Assembly: GCA_963693305.1 (NCBI GenBank)
Contig: OY855905.1
Location: forward strand, 32,954,750 to 33,018,749
Direction: 5' to 3'
Source of the DNA: Meandrina meandrites
Lineage: Eukaryota; Cnidaria; Anthozoa; Scleractinia; Meandrinidae
Length of the DNA: 64,000 bases
The notes beneath the pieces were generated by a model. It saw only the letters and a program-made list of their open reading frames with translations. It did not search any database and had not been told where the DNA came from. Position numbers and translations under genes: made by a program. This document shows positions 36,754 to 48,700 of this stretch, in pieces (the stretch's first letter is position 1; every line of letters starts with the position of its first letter).

Positions 36754-38214
36754 TAGCCTGCGAACGCAGACGTATTTCCGGCTGTCGCTTGTCTCCGCCG
36801 AAAACTAACGTCTGCGAACTCGAGCCAGAAAACGATTTCCGTGACGTCAAAATTCTAAGCCAATCACAGTTAGGCTTAGAAAATCCTAGAACCGCCACGC
36901 GTGTAGCCTGCGAGAGCATCGCACAATCGCGTGGCAAATAACAATATGACACTGCGCTGGGGAAAGTTTGTGAAGTGTTTAATTTGAAAAGTCAAATCAG
37001 GTAAATGCATTAAAGTACATGATTCAAAAGAGAAGAAAGACATATTCGTGAATCTTTCGAATGGATTTGGAAAATCAGTTATTTTCCAAGCATTGCCTGA
37101 GAGGAAATAGTATTGCTGGCTTGCAACTGACGTCACGGCAGCCATGCTGGGGGACAACAACAAAGCGTTTTCCTCCGCTGGGAACTAAACTTTTTTATCA
37201 TGCAAATTCTGCGAAAAAGTTTTTTATTGTTTTGACCACCAACATGGCCGCCTTGTCACGTGGTTGCAAGCGATCAATTTAGTGTAGCATTGTGGTCGAT
37301 CGTCGTTTCGCCGCTCGTTAGTTAGATGAATGGCCAGGTCAGCCCATTATCGTCGCTTGCGCTGAATAGCACTGTGATACATTGAAAATAGCGAATATTG
37401 AAAACAGCTGCTATTCGTTCGTGTACGGATCACGTACCAGAGACTTGGAAAGGTGAGATAAAATACAACAACAACAACAATTTATTGACTGAGGTATTTC
37501 CATAAAAATACATGGCATTACTTACTTACTTACACTTACTGATAAACCTAGAGGAAGATATGAGGAAGATATCAAATGAAAATTATAATACTATTTGCCA
37601 GACAATTCCTTCGAGCGAGTCTCGTGAGATTCGCCTTTACACTGCGGTGTGAAGGTGAAGATGAAGACGCATCTGGTCGATTGCCGCCTCCTGCGTGTTG
37701 CTAGAGTCTTTTTGCCAATCTATTGACGCAAAATCAGACATGATCACCGTCAAATTCTCTTCGGATTTCTTTCCCAATTTCGTCGAAATTTTGAAGGGCG
37801 ATCCCCGGGTTTAATCGCACACGTCGCTTGCAACACTTCAGTTTGTCAACGGATGGTCAGCTTTTCACAGCCCACGTTGCATGATTTATCAATGAAGGTA
37901 TGCACTAAAACACTTTAACCGAGTACATTAACCTTCTCCTTTGCAACTGAAAATGTTCTTCTGCAAAGAATCAACTTTCACAGCCGTCAAAAACCTTTCG
38001 TGTTTCATTGAACTTCGCATAGCAGCTTGCCTGTTTCCGCCGACAGCTATGTCGCGAGGGAGCCGCGTGGTGTTCACTCGTGTCTTATTCTATCGCGTAA
38101 TCTGATTGGCCAAAGAGAAAAGAAAAGATTCTACGTCACGGAAATCGTTTTCGCAGACGTTAGTTTTCGGCGGAGACAAGCGACAGCCGGAAATACGTCT
38201 GCGTTCGCAGGCTA
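36754..38214. mobile_element. 1461-bp non-autonomous DNA transposon with 9-bp target duplication
   Basis: The ends begin TAGCCTGCGAACGCAGACG and match as inverted copies over about 64 bases, then again over about 20 bases after a short insertion in the left arm. The 9-bp GGAGGGTTG flanks both sides directly (36745-36753 and 38215-38223). No transposase frame is seen inside. A 9-bp duplication with long inverted ends fits a Mutator-like element. The near-identity of the two ends suggests recent insertion. Confidence 0.85.
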
Positions 38215-38446
38215 GGAGGGTTGTACAGGTTCTCAATAACAGCTTTTTGGCAACAATTTTTATTCTGATGTGAAGTATATGAAATAGTTCAAATGTAAAT
38301 TGCAGAAGTCACAGTTTCAAATCCTGTTGAAGCCCTGAATTTTTACCTATAGGCTTTTTTTAATTTCCAGTTTACTTCAATTGGAAAGTTTGCTGCAATA
38401 ATTTCATTCTGATCCTTGTGGTGATTAGTGTTGTTTTTTGTGTGAT

Positions 38447-39361
38447 TTAAGGACGGTGCCTACTTTTGTTACTGCGCACATCTGCTGCGCATCACGCAAG
38501 GCATCGATCGCACTAGACGCGCGCGCTAAGGGAATTTGCTCGCTCAAAATGACGAAGTCAACTTCGCGACCAAGCGCGCGACTAAAATGCAAGAAAATTT
38601 CGGTTTCAACGAAACCCAATTAATGGACGTACTAAACCAGGAACAGCGAAAGAGTAACGTATCAGTAAGCCCTAAACGCTTATCGATAAAAATGGCTCAC
38701 ATTTAACAGTCTGAAACAAATCGCTAATCGCTCAAACGTAATCAGCAAACTGCTAACTACATATGGCGTAGTGCACGCGTGAAAAATTGCGCGAGAAGCA
38801 AATATTTAACTCGCTAGGGAGGGGATAGGAAAAGTGTAACTGACCTCAAAAGCGATTCCATACAACTCGTATAACTTTTAAAAACGCGTGGTGACCCATA
38901 CTTTTTATTTTATAAACTGGGAGTGTTAAGTCTATAGAACACATGATTAATTTTTCGTTCAGTGCAAAAATTGTTTAGGTTGTTTTTCTGGCCTTGCAAG
39001 AGAGAGCTGTTAGAGTAAAAAATGGCTCAAATGCAATCGTTTTGTTTATAAAAACGTGGATCACGCAGCTTCAAAGATAGTATTTGTTAGTTATTTTTAA
39101 GATCGTTATATTTAGTGTTGATTTTGTTCATGAAAAACCAAATTCAAAGGTAATTTGTAAGAAAATTTTATTTCCTTTTACTTTTTTTGAAAATGCCACG
39201 TCAGCACTTTTTTCAAGATTTCAAACCTAATTATCTCGAAAATTTGCGTGGCTACCCCTAATTTTCTTTTTGGATTTTAATAGCCCTTGGTAACATCTAC
39301 CTTTCTTGCATAGTCATCGGCCGGGCAAAAATACCTCGCTATTAGTAGGCACCGTCCTTAA
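38447..39361. mobile_element. 915-bp TTAA-type non-autonomous transposon
   Basis: The ends TTAAGGACGGTGCCTACT and its exact inverse give 18-bp inverted ends including a TTAA at each border. A TTAA target is typical of piggyBac and Kolobok families. The interior contains no transposase frame. Confidence 0.8.
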
Positions 39362-39630
39362 AGCGGATTCAGGTTGAGGCTTAACAGCCTCAGTTGTCGC
39401 ATTCATTATTACGGTTGAATTGATTGCGTTGCGAGGCAAAATGGCAGATGTTGCTCTAGAGGCAGGAATGACGATGTTCTGTCAGGAAAAAGCATGTTGT
39501 GTGTTTTCCCAGGCAGAACGTTGGCATTCCTACCTAGCAACGTCTGTCATTTTGCCTCGCAACGCAATCAATTCAACCGTGACAACGAATGCGACAACTG
39601 AGACCATTAAACGCTCAACCTGAATCCGCT
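39362..39630. mobile_element. Foldback MITE, 269 bp
   Basis: The left half (from AGCGGATTCAGGTTGAG) and the right half are inverted copies over more than 100 bases with scattered differences; GAATTGATTGCGTTGCGAGG is shared in inverted order. It starts exactly where the TTAA element ends. No flanking duplication is visible. Confidence 0.8.
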
Positions 39631-41119
39631 GTATGTAGATGTATACATGTATGGGCTTTATTAGCTATGCTTAGGTAACCAACATTGAAAAATCATGCCA
39701 TGGCATCGACAGCAATATGCCTTCATGATTGCACCTCATTTTGTTTTTTGCTAGCTTGCCTTTTTTCCAAAAATTAACTGCACACCAGCAATGCCCTTAT
39801 TCCTCAACACATTACATGTAACAGCACTGTGCAAATTGTTGCACTAAAGCTAGTTAACAATTATCCTGCGAAATTATGCGGAATATCGCCTGATACTTAG
39901 CTGATGAGGCCGTAGGCCGAGTTGGCTAAAATCAGACAATATTCCGCAAGATTGAGCAGGATAGTTTTTTTTATTATTCAACAAATTGTCAACAAAATGC
40001 TTTTTGCAGTGAGAAAAACTTTGGTTGTACAGCACTTTGCAAGATTTCACTCGAATCTTGGCAACCTACGTATATCGCAGGATATCTGTTATGTACGGAT
40101 AACAATGATTTTCTGACCATATAATAGGCATTGCGCGAATTTGTTGGATAATAATGTATATTATTTCATCCATGTGCATGTATTGTTTTTTTGGGGGGCT
40201 AAGAAATACAGTAGACAGTGCAGCTTAATTTGCAGTATAAACACATAACATGTATTAGCATCAAAATGCACTGTGGTGTACACATGTACACTCTTGGCAA
40301 GCCTCAAAAATAGATTTACAATGTGCATGTACATGTACACGTACATGATTGTAATAAAAAGTAATTGCTTTGACAGACAAAACATGTCTAAGTTAATTAC
40401 TTCAATTTTTTCTATGTTGTCTTAAACTATGAGAGCTATCATGACAACATGCTTGAATAGTTACAAAACCTAATCAAGCATAAACTTGCGAACATGCATG
40501 TATACAACTAGGCTAATATTATTGATCAGATTACTTTTTCAGTGGATAGAGTAACATCCTGTAAAAAACAAACTATCTATGTGTAGCCACCATATGAGGC
40601 TTAGCAAACTTGTTTTGTACAGACTTTTTGTTGTTGTCCACTCAGCTGCCATCAGTAACAACTTCCCTTTTCTTTGAAGGCTTTTGTATCTGTATACTTA
40701 GCTTCCAGTGCTAGCTTCCATCCCGGCTCATGTTATTATTATTTTACTATGCACAGTGTAGTAGGTTGACTCATCTTTTGCTTTTGTTTTTAAATAGAAA
40801 TTCTACAGTTGATGATGACCTCGCCATTTTTGTACAACCACAAATTGCAGCCATTGGAGAAGGTTTTTTGTTGTGCAGTATATTCCAAATCAGAGAAATG
40901 TGTGATTCAGTATACTTATAAAATTGCAGTTTTTATTAAGACATGTTAATGGCATACGGTGAATTTGCCAGGAAATTTGTGTTTCTGCTTTAAGCTTAAT
41001 AGGAGAATAAAATATTTTTTAGTGTTCACAAAATGTGTGTCTCCTGTGTATAATATACTGTCATTACTGCCTGTTGTGGTTTTTAATTTATATGAAGTCA
41101 GTTTTGTGTATTGACTGAA
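39631..41119 (+). other. No supported gene
   Basis: AT-rich sequence. One candidate plus-strand exon, 40798-40862 (acceptor TTTTTAAATAG, open reading ..STVDDDLAIFVQPQ..), has a weak donor and no partner exon in phase, so I do not call a gene. Confidence 0.35.
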
Positions 41120-41600
41120 ATGGGGCCATTTTTATGCATGCCAATAACCATTTTAGTCCTTGTAATAGGGCTATTTTAAATACTTATGGCCCAAAACAGC
41201 CCTTACGCAGAATGCCGTTTTAGACGTGATGATGCTAATTTAGTCATTTAAAGTACTTTTGTTTTGGATATAAATTGGGCTAAATTGGCCACGAAATGGG
41301 GGCCAATTTCCTCTCTTTCCGAAAGCATGAAACGGCTCAAGAAGGGCTAATTTGGCCATGCAAACGTACCATTTCAACCCTTTAAAAAACCAAAACTACC
41401 CCCCATTTTTCCAAAACAGCCCTTCTGTGTGTTCGTTTCGACCACCAGTTACAGGGCTATTTCTACCCTGGTCATTGGGGCCAAAACGACTCCATTCCAA
41501 AAGAGCTAAATTAGCCCCAAAAATAGTACTGTATTTTACTCACCGAAACGGCCCCATTTTTGGGTCTAAAACAGATCTTTTCGATTTACAGTACACCCCT
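41120..41600. repeat. Second degenerate GGCC/TTAGCCC phrase array
   Basis: Phrases such as GGGGCCATTTTTATG, CATTTTAGTCC, TTGGGCTAAATTGGCC, AAATTAGCCCC and ACGGCCCCATTTTTGGG recur at short, irregular spacing in both orientations. The style matches 33.5-34.1 kb, about 7.5 kb away. Confidence 0.55.
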
Positions 41601-41624
41601 GCCTTAATAACGTCCCTGACTAAT

Positions 41625-41860
41625 AGGCCATTTTACAGTTGTCTGCTCAGTGGCCTGGTCTTTGAATGGTACCGAGGCTGTAGGTGACTGCTTTAAATAT
41701 TGATACACACCCCTTTCCACATGTAAATGCAAACTATCCATCAGAACAACTTGATTTACAAAACAAAAGCAGTGAGGTCTGTAACAAAACAATTAAGGTT
41801 ACCTCCAGCCTCGCTACCATTCAAAGGCCATGTCACTGAGCAGACAACTGTAAAATGGTC
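41625..41860. mobile_element. MITE with CCATTTTACAGTTGTCTG ends
   Basis: Left 41625-41680 and right 41803-41860 are inverted copies with a handful of differences; the words CCATTTTACAGTTGTCTGCT and TTTGAATGGTA are shared. The interior is unique and non-coding. No clear target duplication. Confidence 0.75.
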
Positions 41861-42373
41861 TTTTGTCATCAAACATCCTGACTGTATTTTGTGCCTTAAG
41901 TTAATTTTCAATGGAAACGGATGACCTTAGCAAGCTTAAAAACAGTAAACACTTGGATCTAGTTTGCTTTAATGTTCTCTAACACAAAAAATAATAACAT
42001 TATCACGGTGTACTTTGGCATTGTAGCTGGTCATTAGCATCCAAATCTTACATTCATCGCTTTTCTACATGCATTCGATTATTTATGCACGCCTGATTGT
42101 TTTATCCTAGATATAAAATAGTCATACAGACATCTAGCCTCACAAGTTTTTCTCCATGACAGGACATTCTATACGAGTGAGTGTAATCATTATGCTATTG
42201 TGTTTTGGTTACCATATTATATATGTAGCAATAAACAACAGGATCAGTAAGTGTCTAGCTTCAGCCGAATATATTTAAATACGGTTAAAGTTCGCAAAAT
42301 CAGGAGGCTTGTACAGTAACATCCGTCTTAAATCTATAGAGTTGGAAAACTGTAAAGAGGAAGCCAAAATTGT

Positions 42374-42379
42374 TTTATT
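42374..42379 (-). other. Polyadenylation signal of the Tudor-repeat gene
   Basis: AATAAA on the minus strand, about 90 bases after the stop codon at 42466. Confidence 0.5.
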
Positions 42380-42465
42380 TCACTGATACCTTAGGCTTTC
42401 GATGTGGTTACAAATGAAACCGCGTTCGTGTAAACCGTGCCTTAAACATACTGGCTAAACAGTTT

Positions 42466-44690
42466 CTAGATTAAATTCTTGACTTCATGTGCACTTACCA
42501 TGCACGGAATACTACGAATCTGGAGAGAATCTTCAACTCGCTTGTCTCCGTCATCAAACAACACGTGGTAGACAGCTTTCTGATAGCAGTTGGTGTTGCC
42601 AGAATTTCTCTTGTATGTGACCACACCAGGGTAATACCTGGGTCTTCTCGGCCAATAACCAATTACGCGCTGGCCAGCCTGAACTTCATGGTAACACGGC
42701 GGCTTGTCAAGTATCACTGCGGCTGGGTCAATCTTACGTAGGGTAATGGTGTCTCCATCGTCATAGTTGATAAATACAGTCATGGAAGTGGCATTTGTAA
42801 CGAATCCACGGTAATAAAGCCCGTTTGTCCAGCGGGCAAATACTCTGGCACCCACTGAAAGTAAACAAATAGGACATTAGTTAACTCTAGTCGATACAAA
42901 AAGCGAGATATTTTTCGGAAATATATTTATTACTAATGGCTGGCACTTAAAACGACAGAGATTTTGGGTCACATATTTTGTACAAGAAATAGAAACAAGG
43001 ATCGCTAAATTTCCTTTGGAAGAGTTGAGCATGCTGCTGGAATGTCTGATTACAGTTTAACATGTATATTGGTGTAACCTGAATGCGTGCATGTTCGGGA
43101 CAGACAGGGTTCTTTTTACTGACCTTCATGAGCTGACCAGTGATCAGGAAAAGTCCTTAGCTGACTGATAACGTAGTAATCTTCGTCGTTGTCATCAAAG
43201 GTGACCTTGAAACGGTTGCCAGAATATTTGTCAGACACATAACCGATGTAGTATTTTTGGCCTCCTTTCCATGTTGCCAACACGTGGTGTCCAGTCTCTA
43301 TGTCGTGGGGTGTACTATCGGGAATTACTGCCGAAATGTCCGAGATGCTGTGGGTGATCGTGTCGTTGTCATCAAACAAGATATTTACCAGATCATTTTC
43401 AGTGGATGACACTTTTCCTGGGTAATAAAGGTTGTTCGTCCAACGAGCAATGATCCGCTGATCAACTGTAATAACAATCATGACTTAACTGATAAGCTAA
43501 ATCCTGGCTAAAATGTAACTTTATAACATAAATGTAAAAAAAAATCCTGTCTAGTATCACGTTTTACTAAATGAATGATTTTGCTCAAGCGGGGAAGAGG
43601 GAAATAGCGCGATGACGCTCAGCACCCAGGTTGGGGGGGGGGAGGATGGAGGGTTACTACATGAACCATAAAGGTATGTGGGGCGCGATAGAGTATTGTT
43701 TTGGAGGCGTTTTGGTCTGAAATAGGGTCCCACCTCCCCCCTCCCCCACATCAATGGGTGAATGTTACCCTTCTCCCCCCAATGGATCAATGAGCGTCAA
43801 CAAGTTTACGTCCGCTGTATTTTATAATTCCGTTTCTCCCTGAAGAAATGCTGTAAATGAATTACTTCTAACAAGCGACTGATTGCATTTTACATCCATA
43901 GAACCTCCTCATCACGTTCCCTAAATCGATTTACGAAAACACGATTGACACGAGTGACTTGAAACTGATATGCCAAGCACTACAACATTCGCAGTGTGAT
44001 AAATGCTTATCAATTATCGAACTCTGAACAGAACGTTTCGCACCGCCATCAATATTCTCAGTTAAAAACATCGCCGCTGATATTTTCCCACGCGATTTTG
44101 TCGATTTTGTTTGGCCAGCATGACATGCAATCAAGCTCACATGTATACGTCAGATACCTTCGATGAACTATGCAATCCAAGGATTCTTGCCGATTCGTTC
44201 GATTACCAGACATTTACAGTTTAAAATGCAAATGCCATTTAACGTATACAACTGTTAAATTATCTTTACTGAAAGACTTTCCACATTGTTACGAAGGAGA
44301 TTACAAAGCCGCGGCTAAAAGGCAATTAGGAATCCACCTTTCCTTAAATTTTTCCTTAGCTTGTTTTTGTCGTATAAATGAAAAAAAAAATGTTTATCAT
44401 GCAAAATAACATACGGCAAAAATTACTTAGTCCAAATCCGAATATCGGGGCTGCAGACATGGGAACTGTTGCCTTGATGCAAATACGTATCATATGCATT
44501 TTCAATTGGATATCCTTTCGCAACAAACTTCTCTCGAAGAAACATCCTTACACACAAGGTGCAAGGTAAAACACTGAGTGAGAGCAACTAGGCAATGTCT
44601 GAAATCACACTCACCATTAAACGGATTTGAAAGGGCAGAGACACTTAAGGCACAGCAAAGGACCAAGCCGACCAAGAAACCCTGCTTCAT
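42466..44690 (-). CDS. Secreted protein with two Tudor-like repeats
   Basis: Exons on the complement: 44615-44690, 43124-43465, 42466-42854; 807 nt, 268 aa, all in phase. Residues 1-20 are a signal peptide (GFLVGLVLCCALSVSA). The two large exons encode about 115-aa repeats, each starting RI/VxARWTNxLYYxGxV and containing the pattern DD(N/G)DTIT, a second strand pair with YYxGxV, then (T/L)FDDxD and a final SAHE. This is the small-barrel pattern of Tudor-like domains; DUF4537-type is my nearest guess. One repeat per exon with the same intron phase points to exon duplication. Tudor folds normally bind methylated lysine or arginine inside the cell, so a secretory signal is unexpected and function is unknown. 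A donor-like GTAAGT at 42493-42498 might give another C-terminus. Confidence 0.75.
43610..43801. repeat. Possible small inverted-repeat element in an intron
   Basis: GATGACGCTCA on the left and TGAGCGTCAA on the right are inverted copies, both followed inward by G- or C-rich runs. It lies in the intron between 43465 and 44615 of the Tudor-repeat gene. Weak evidence. Confidence 0.35.
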
Positions 44691-45780
44691 GATTACGAAG
44701 GTTGAATGTATAAAGGAACAGACGCAAGTTTACTATATTTATTTCATAATCCATCAGAGCATAATCATACAGGAAATTGGGTGTAAAATTGCATAGTGGA
44801 ATTGTGCCAAATGAGCGACGTCATCCAGTGATCCAGTTTCCTTTCAGGACGCAAATCTAACGAAAACAGGTAACGGCGTATCAGAACATAACTCATACAG
44901 GAAACCGGGTGCTAAATTGCATGGTGGAAATGTGCCAAATGCGTTTTTATTTAAGTTTTGTCTACATCTGATTGGGAGAATTATGTTACGCAAAACGAAA
45001 AGCTGACTATTTTGAAAGCTTGTCACATGTGAATTGAACCACAGCACTAAGTTAGAAAGGCAAGGGTAACATTGGGACTCGAACTCACGCGCTGTTCACA
45101 TCGTGGCTCTGTAGCGTAGATGTAGAGCCATTGACAAGTCACCCTAAGGTTGTGGAGCCCAATCCTACCTGTGCCTTGGAATTTCTTTTTCAAAGGTCCG
45201 TATTTACAGTGCCTCATCGTTTATGTTGTGATATGGCAATAATTACTATATTAAAACGTACAAATAAAGTTTTTTAGTCAGCTGACTGCAACTAGGTATC
45301 GAGATTATTGTCTGAAAACATTCACCCTTTATCCTTTGTTTACAATTACGGCTGTGAGGCACATGGGTACGTTTCTGTCGGTAATCGCCTAGCCAAGAGG
45401 GTTTTTCCGGATCTGCCAGTCTATTTCAACTCAAAACATAGGGTACCCAAAGGGTACGTGTGCGGGATACAATGTTGCAACTCATTTGCATAACTCATTT
45501 GCATTTAACGAATTACAACCCGATCGCATTAGCGTGCGATACCACAGGTATCCCACACACAAACTATCCTATGTAATTCCAGTTGAATGAAAACCGATTT
45601 GTGGTCATTCTTGTTTTAAAATGCGTGTGACGTTTAGTTTAAAAAGCAAATAAAGAAAAGAAAACTGTGTTATTTTTGCCCGTTAACAGCGAGAACCTGA
45701 AACATGTATGCATTTGTAGAAGGACCCGATGCCAAGTGCTGTAGCTTCGTGCTCACATGGCATGTACTATAAATTCCTTG
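44691..45780. other. Intergenic between the Tudor-repeat and TRP-SPRY genes
   Basis: No gene seen. Two perfect octamer words ATTTGCAT lie 13 bases apart (45484-45491, 45497-45504). A hairpin-prone pair (GTGCGGGATAC and GTATCCCACAC) lies near 45460 and 45548. AT-rich otherwise. Confidence 0.4.
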
Positions 45781-48700
45781 TTATCCTTCATTCAACTGCT
45801 TAGCCTCTGGAATGGCTTTGACGACTAGTTTAAAGTTCTTTTTTGCCATTTCACCGAGTTCATCTAAGTCTTCCTTTATCTTCTTTACCAGTTCAGAGCA
45901 AGCGACCTCTTTTTTGTGCCGTTCGCTATTCAGTTTACGTAGTAAGTCTTCGACTTCTTTTTCACCAGTTATACCTGTAAGCTTTACGAATTCTGTTTGA
46001 GCATCATAAAACAAATCTTCAATGTTCCTAAAGTTGCCTAGGATATCATTCCTCAGTCTTCGAAATTGTACCGTGACGTTGTTTAGTTCTTGCTGGATGA
46101 CCACCATATTCTCATTACTTGCAGCAGCGTATGACTGCCTGCTTCTTCTGTCACTCAATGTGGTATTGTCAGTTAGCACATCCGTTTGCCCTAGACTCTT
46201 CACCGCCTGACTGCCAGATGAAGTCATCTAACAAAGGAACGAAACAAAGCTCAAATCGATGTACAATAAACTGATATTGAAATACCTTGCATAACAAAGT
46301 CTGAAATCCTCAGCAAATGAAATCGTGGGCTACAGAATGACCTTTTCTAAGAAGAATGGAAAACAATGATATAGGAAGAATATTACGTGAATTTTTAGAT
46401 AAAAGCAAGTGGAATTTGCCAGTAACCGCTAGCTCTCTAAACTGCATTTGGATTCTGGTCAACTTAACGTTCTGCCATGAAGTAAATGAAAAGAGACAAT
46501 ATTGCTATAAATTCATATTACTTTATGGAAATTGTGATAAATGCGTGTCTCGAATAAGTATCCATTTCCAATAAGGTTGGTGCATCAGGTTATGGGAACC
46601 CCCTTCTTTCTTTCTGCCTTTTCATTTCTATAAGTAATTGAGTAGTCTACCGCGAATAGGATCATCTTGTTCTTCTCCGCAGCAGATGCACATGCGATTT
46701 ACGCTGAACTCCTTACCTTGGCTAACACTTGAACCCCGTGTTGACCCATGCCTATGTAAGGGTAAAGTTGTTTAGTTGTCTTATTATAGTCCAACAGCAC
46801 CTCTTCTTCTGTGACCTGTCTCCCATTTAAACAAAACACAACTGGAACCTTGCCGTTTGATTCCAATTGGAACTTGAGTATGCAACCAATCAGATCACCT
46901 CGGTTTACCACAGGAACTACAGAGAAAGAAGGCATACCAAGAGTTAACGTATCGCGAAAATTAAGGACAAGTGCGCCTTCAAGAAAAGCATAAGAGTTAT
47001 TATCAGCTTTATTGATTTGAGACTTAATGCATCATTTATAAATGCGTCATTGAATTTTACTCTGTTTGTTGCGGAATATCGACAGAAATTTCTTTTCGCT
47101 GAGCGAGGACGATAGAGAGTAGCTGCATACGCAATGTTTAAACTCTGGCTAAGTGACAAAGCCGTTCCCTACCTTCAGTTACTAAAAAAAGTAGCTTACC
47201 TTCAATTACCCTTTCTGAAGTTAGGTCTTCATTGCCACCATCGACAATGTTACCATCAGCCTGGTATCCTACACTACCAGTATTGTACCCTGGTCTTAAA
47301 TGCGGAGTATCGTATTCCTTTCGCACCACGCCGACTTCGAGAATCCTGCTCCTGCCGGTCTCTAGAACTAGAACCTATGGGAGTAACGAAGCCACAACCC
47401 CAGTTAAGCTTCTTTCTTAGCTAGGTTAACTAGTAGCTGTAATGTTAAATGGCGCACGATTCGAACACCCTTGTGAAATTGATATAGCGGCGCTTAAGAA
47501 ACCAGTTGCTTAATTTGGCAGCAGCTAGCCATCTCTTCAACTCTTAATAAAAGCTTCACATTTTGCAAATTTCGAAAGAGAAAAAGATAGACATAAGGAA
47601 GGTTTGAAATTAGAGGTATTCAAATGAAAAATAAATTATCAATACACTATTCCAACCAACAAGAAGGTTTGGTAGTTTATAGTCATTTGTTGTCTGACCA
47701 GATGCCAAATCCGTATTTATGATAGTTGAGAATAACGCCCTTTTCAAATACGTTTTTAACGATAAATTTAAAAAAGCAATGAAAAATCAAATTATAATCA
47801 GAAGGTATCAAACAAAATAGAGCAATACTGACTCCTTTCCTACCTCAAAATGCGAAAATTCCTCGGTGAACGGAATGATATATCTTGCACCATGATGCAA
47901 AAGTGATTTTGTTGATTGGGGAGAACTCGTACAAACCTCACAAGACTTGGCTCCATCATACGTGAGAAGACAGCCCTCCACCTTTAAACCCATATTATGC
48001 CACGCCTGTAATGGTTCAGTAATAAAGGGAAATCAAAACAGCTAAGGCCAAAGCACGCTTCTTAATACAATTTAGTTTGGAGTTCCATGACAATGAACAA
48101 AAATCCAATGCTACAGTACCTTTGGTCCTGTGGGAAGAACGTCTTGATGAGCCACAAAGGTTCGCTGTGCAACTTGATTGGCAATTTGTCGATTACCCTC
48201 GGCTTCCAAAAACAACTGGTCCATCTTGCCATCCTCTAGGCAAAACAAACACAAATAGACTTTTTTAACCAGAAGGTTCTGGACTTAGAGGACCGCAAAG
48301 TAACATCATTTTACTGTTATGCATCAAAAACGCTGATTTTAATGTTGGGTACTATTGTTTTAACGGGGATACAGAAACGTATTTTACATTTATTACGATC
48401 ACAATTTCAGGTTTGGACAAGGTTTTCAACAAAATATGTCTTTGGTTGTAGTTTTATTTCACATCTCCGCTGTATTTGTATTTTTCATGTAGCGTATTGG
48501 TAAGTACAGGAGGATACTTGTTGAATATGCCATGCTCGTGATCATGAAATACAATTGATTCTGTGCCATAAGATGGACAGAGTGGCCAAACATAAATTAA
48601 TTAAGACTCTCATTTAATCCAGAAAAAGGCCAACTGAGTGAGACATCTTAGCTGTACTTACCTGTAAGTGGAAACGAATAACCATAAGTTGCAAAATAAC

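Noticed and set aside
36620..36952. 110-aa open frame
   Set aside because: It is built from the TAGTCGCCA repeats and the left end of the transposon at 36754.
39420..39623. 67-aa open frame
   Set aside because: It lies wholly inside the foldback MITE.
45061..45180. tRNA-like sequence with GAGTTCGAGTCCC on the minus strand
   Set aside because: A B-box-like word and a short inverted repeat exist, but no A-box or tRNA fold could be drawn.
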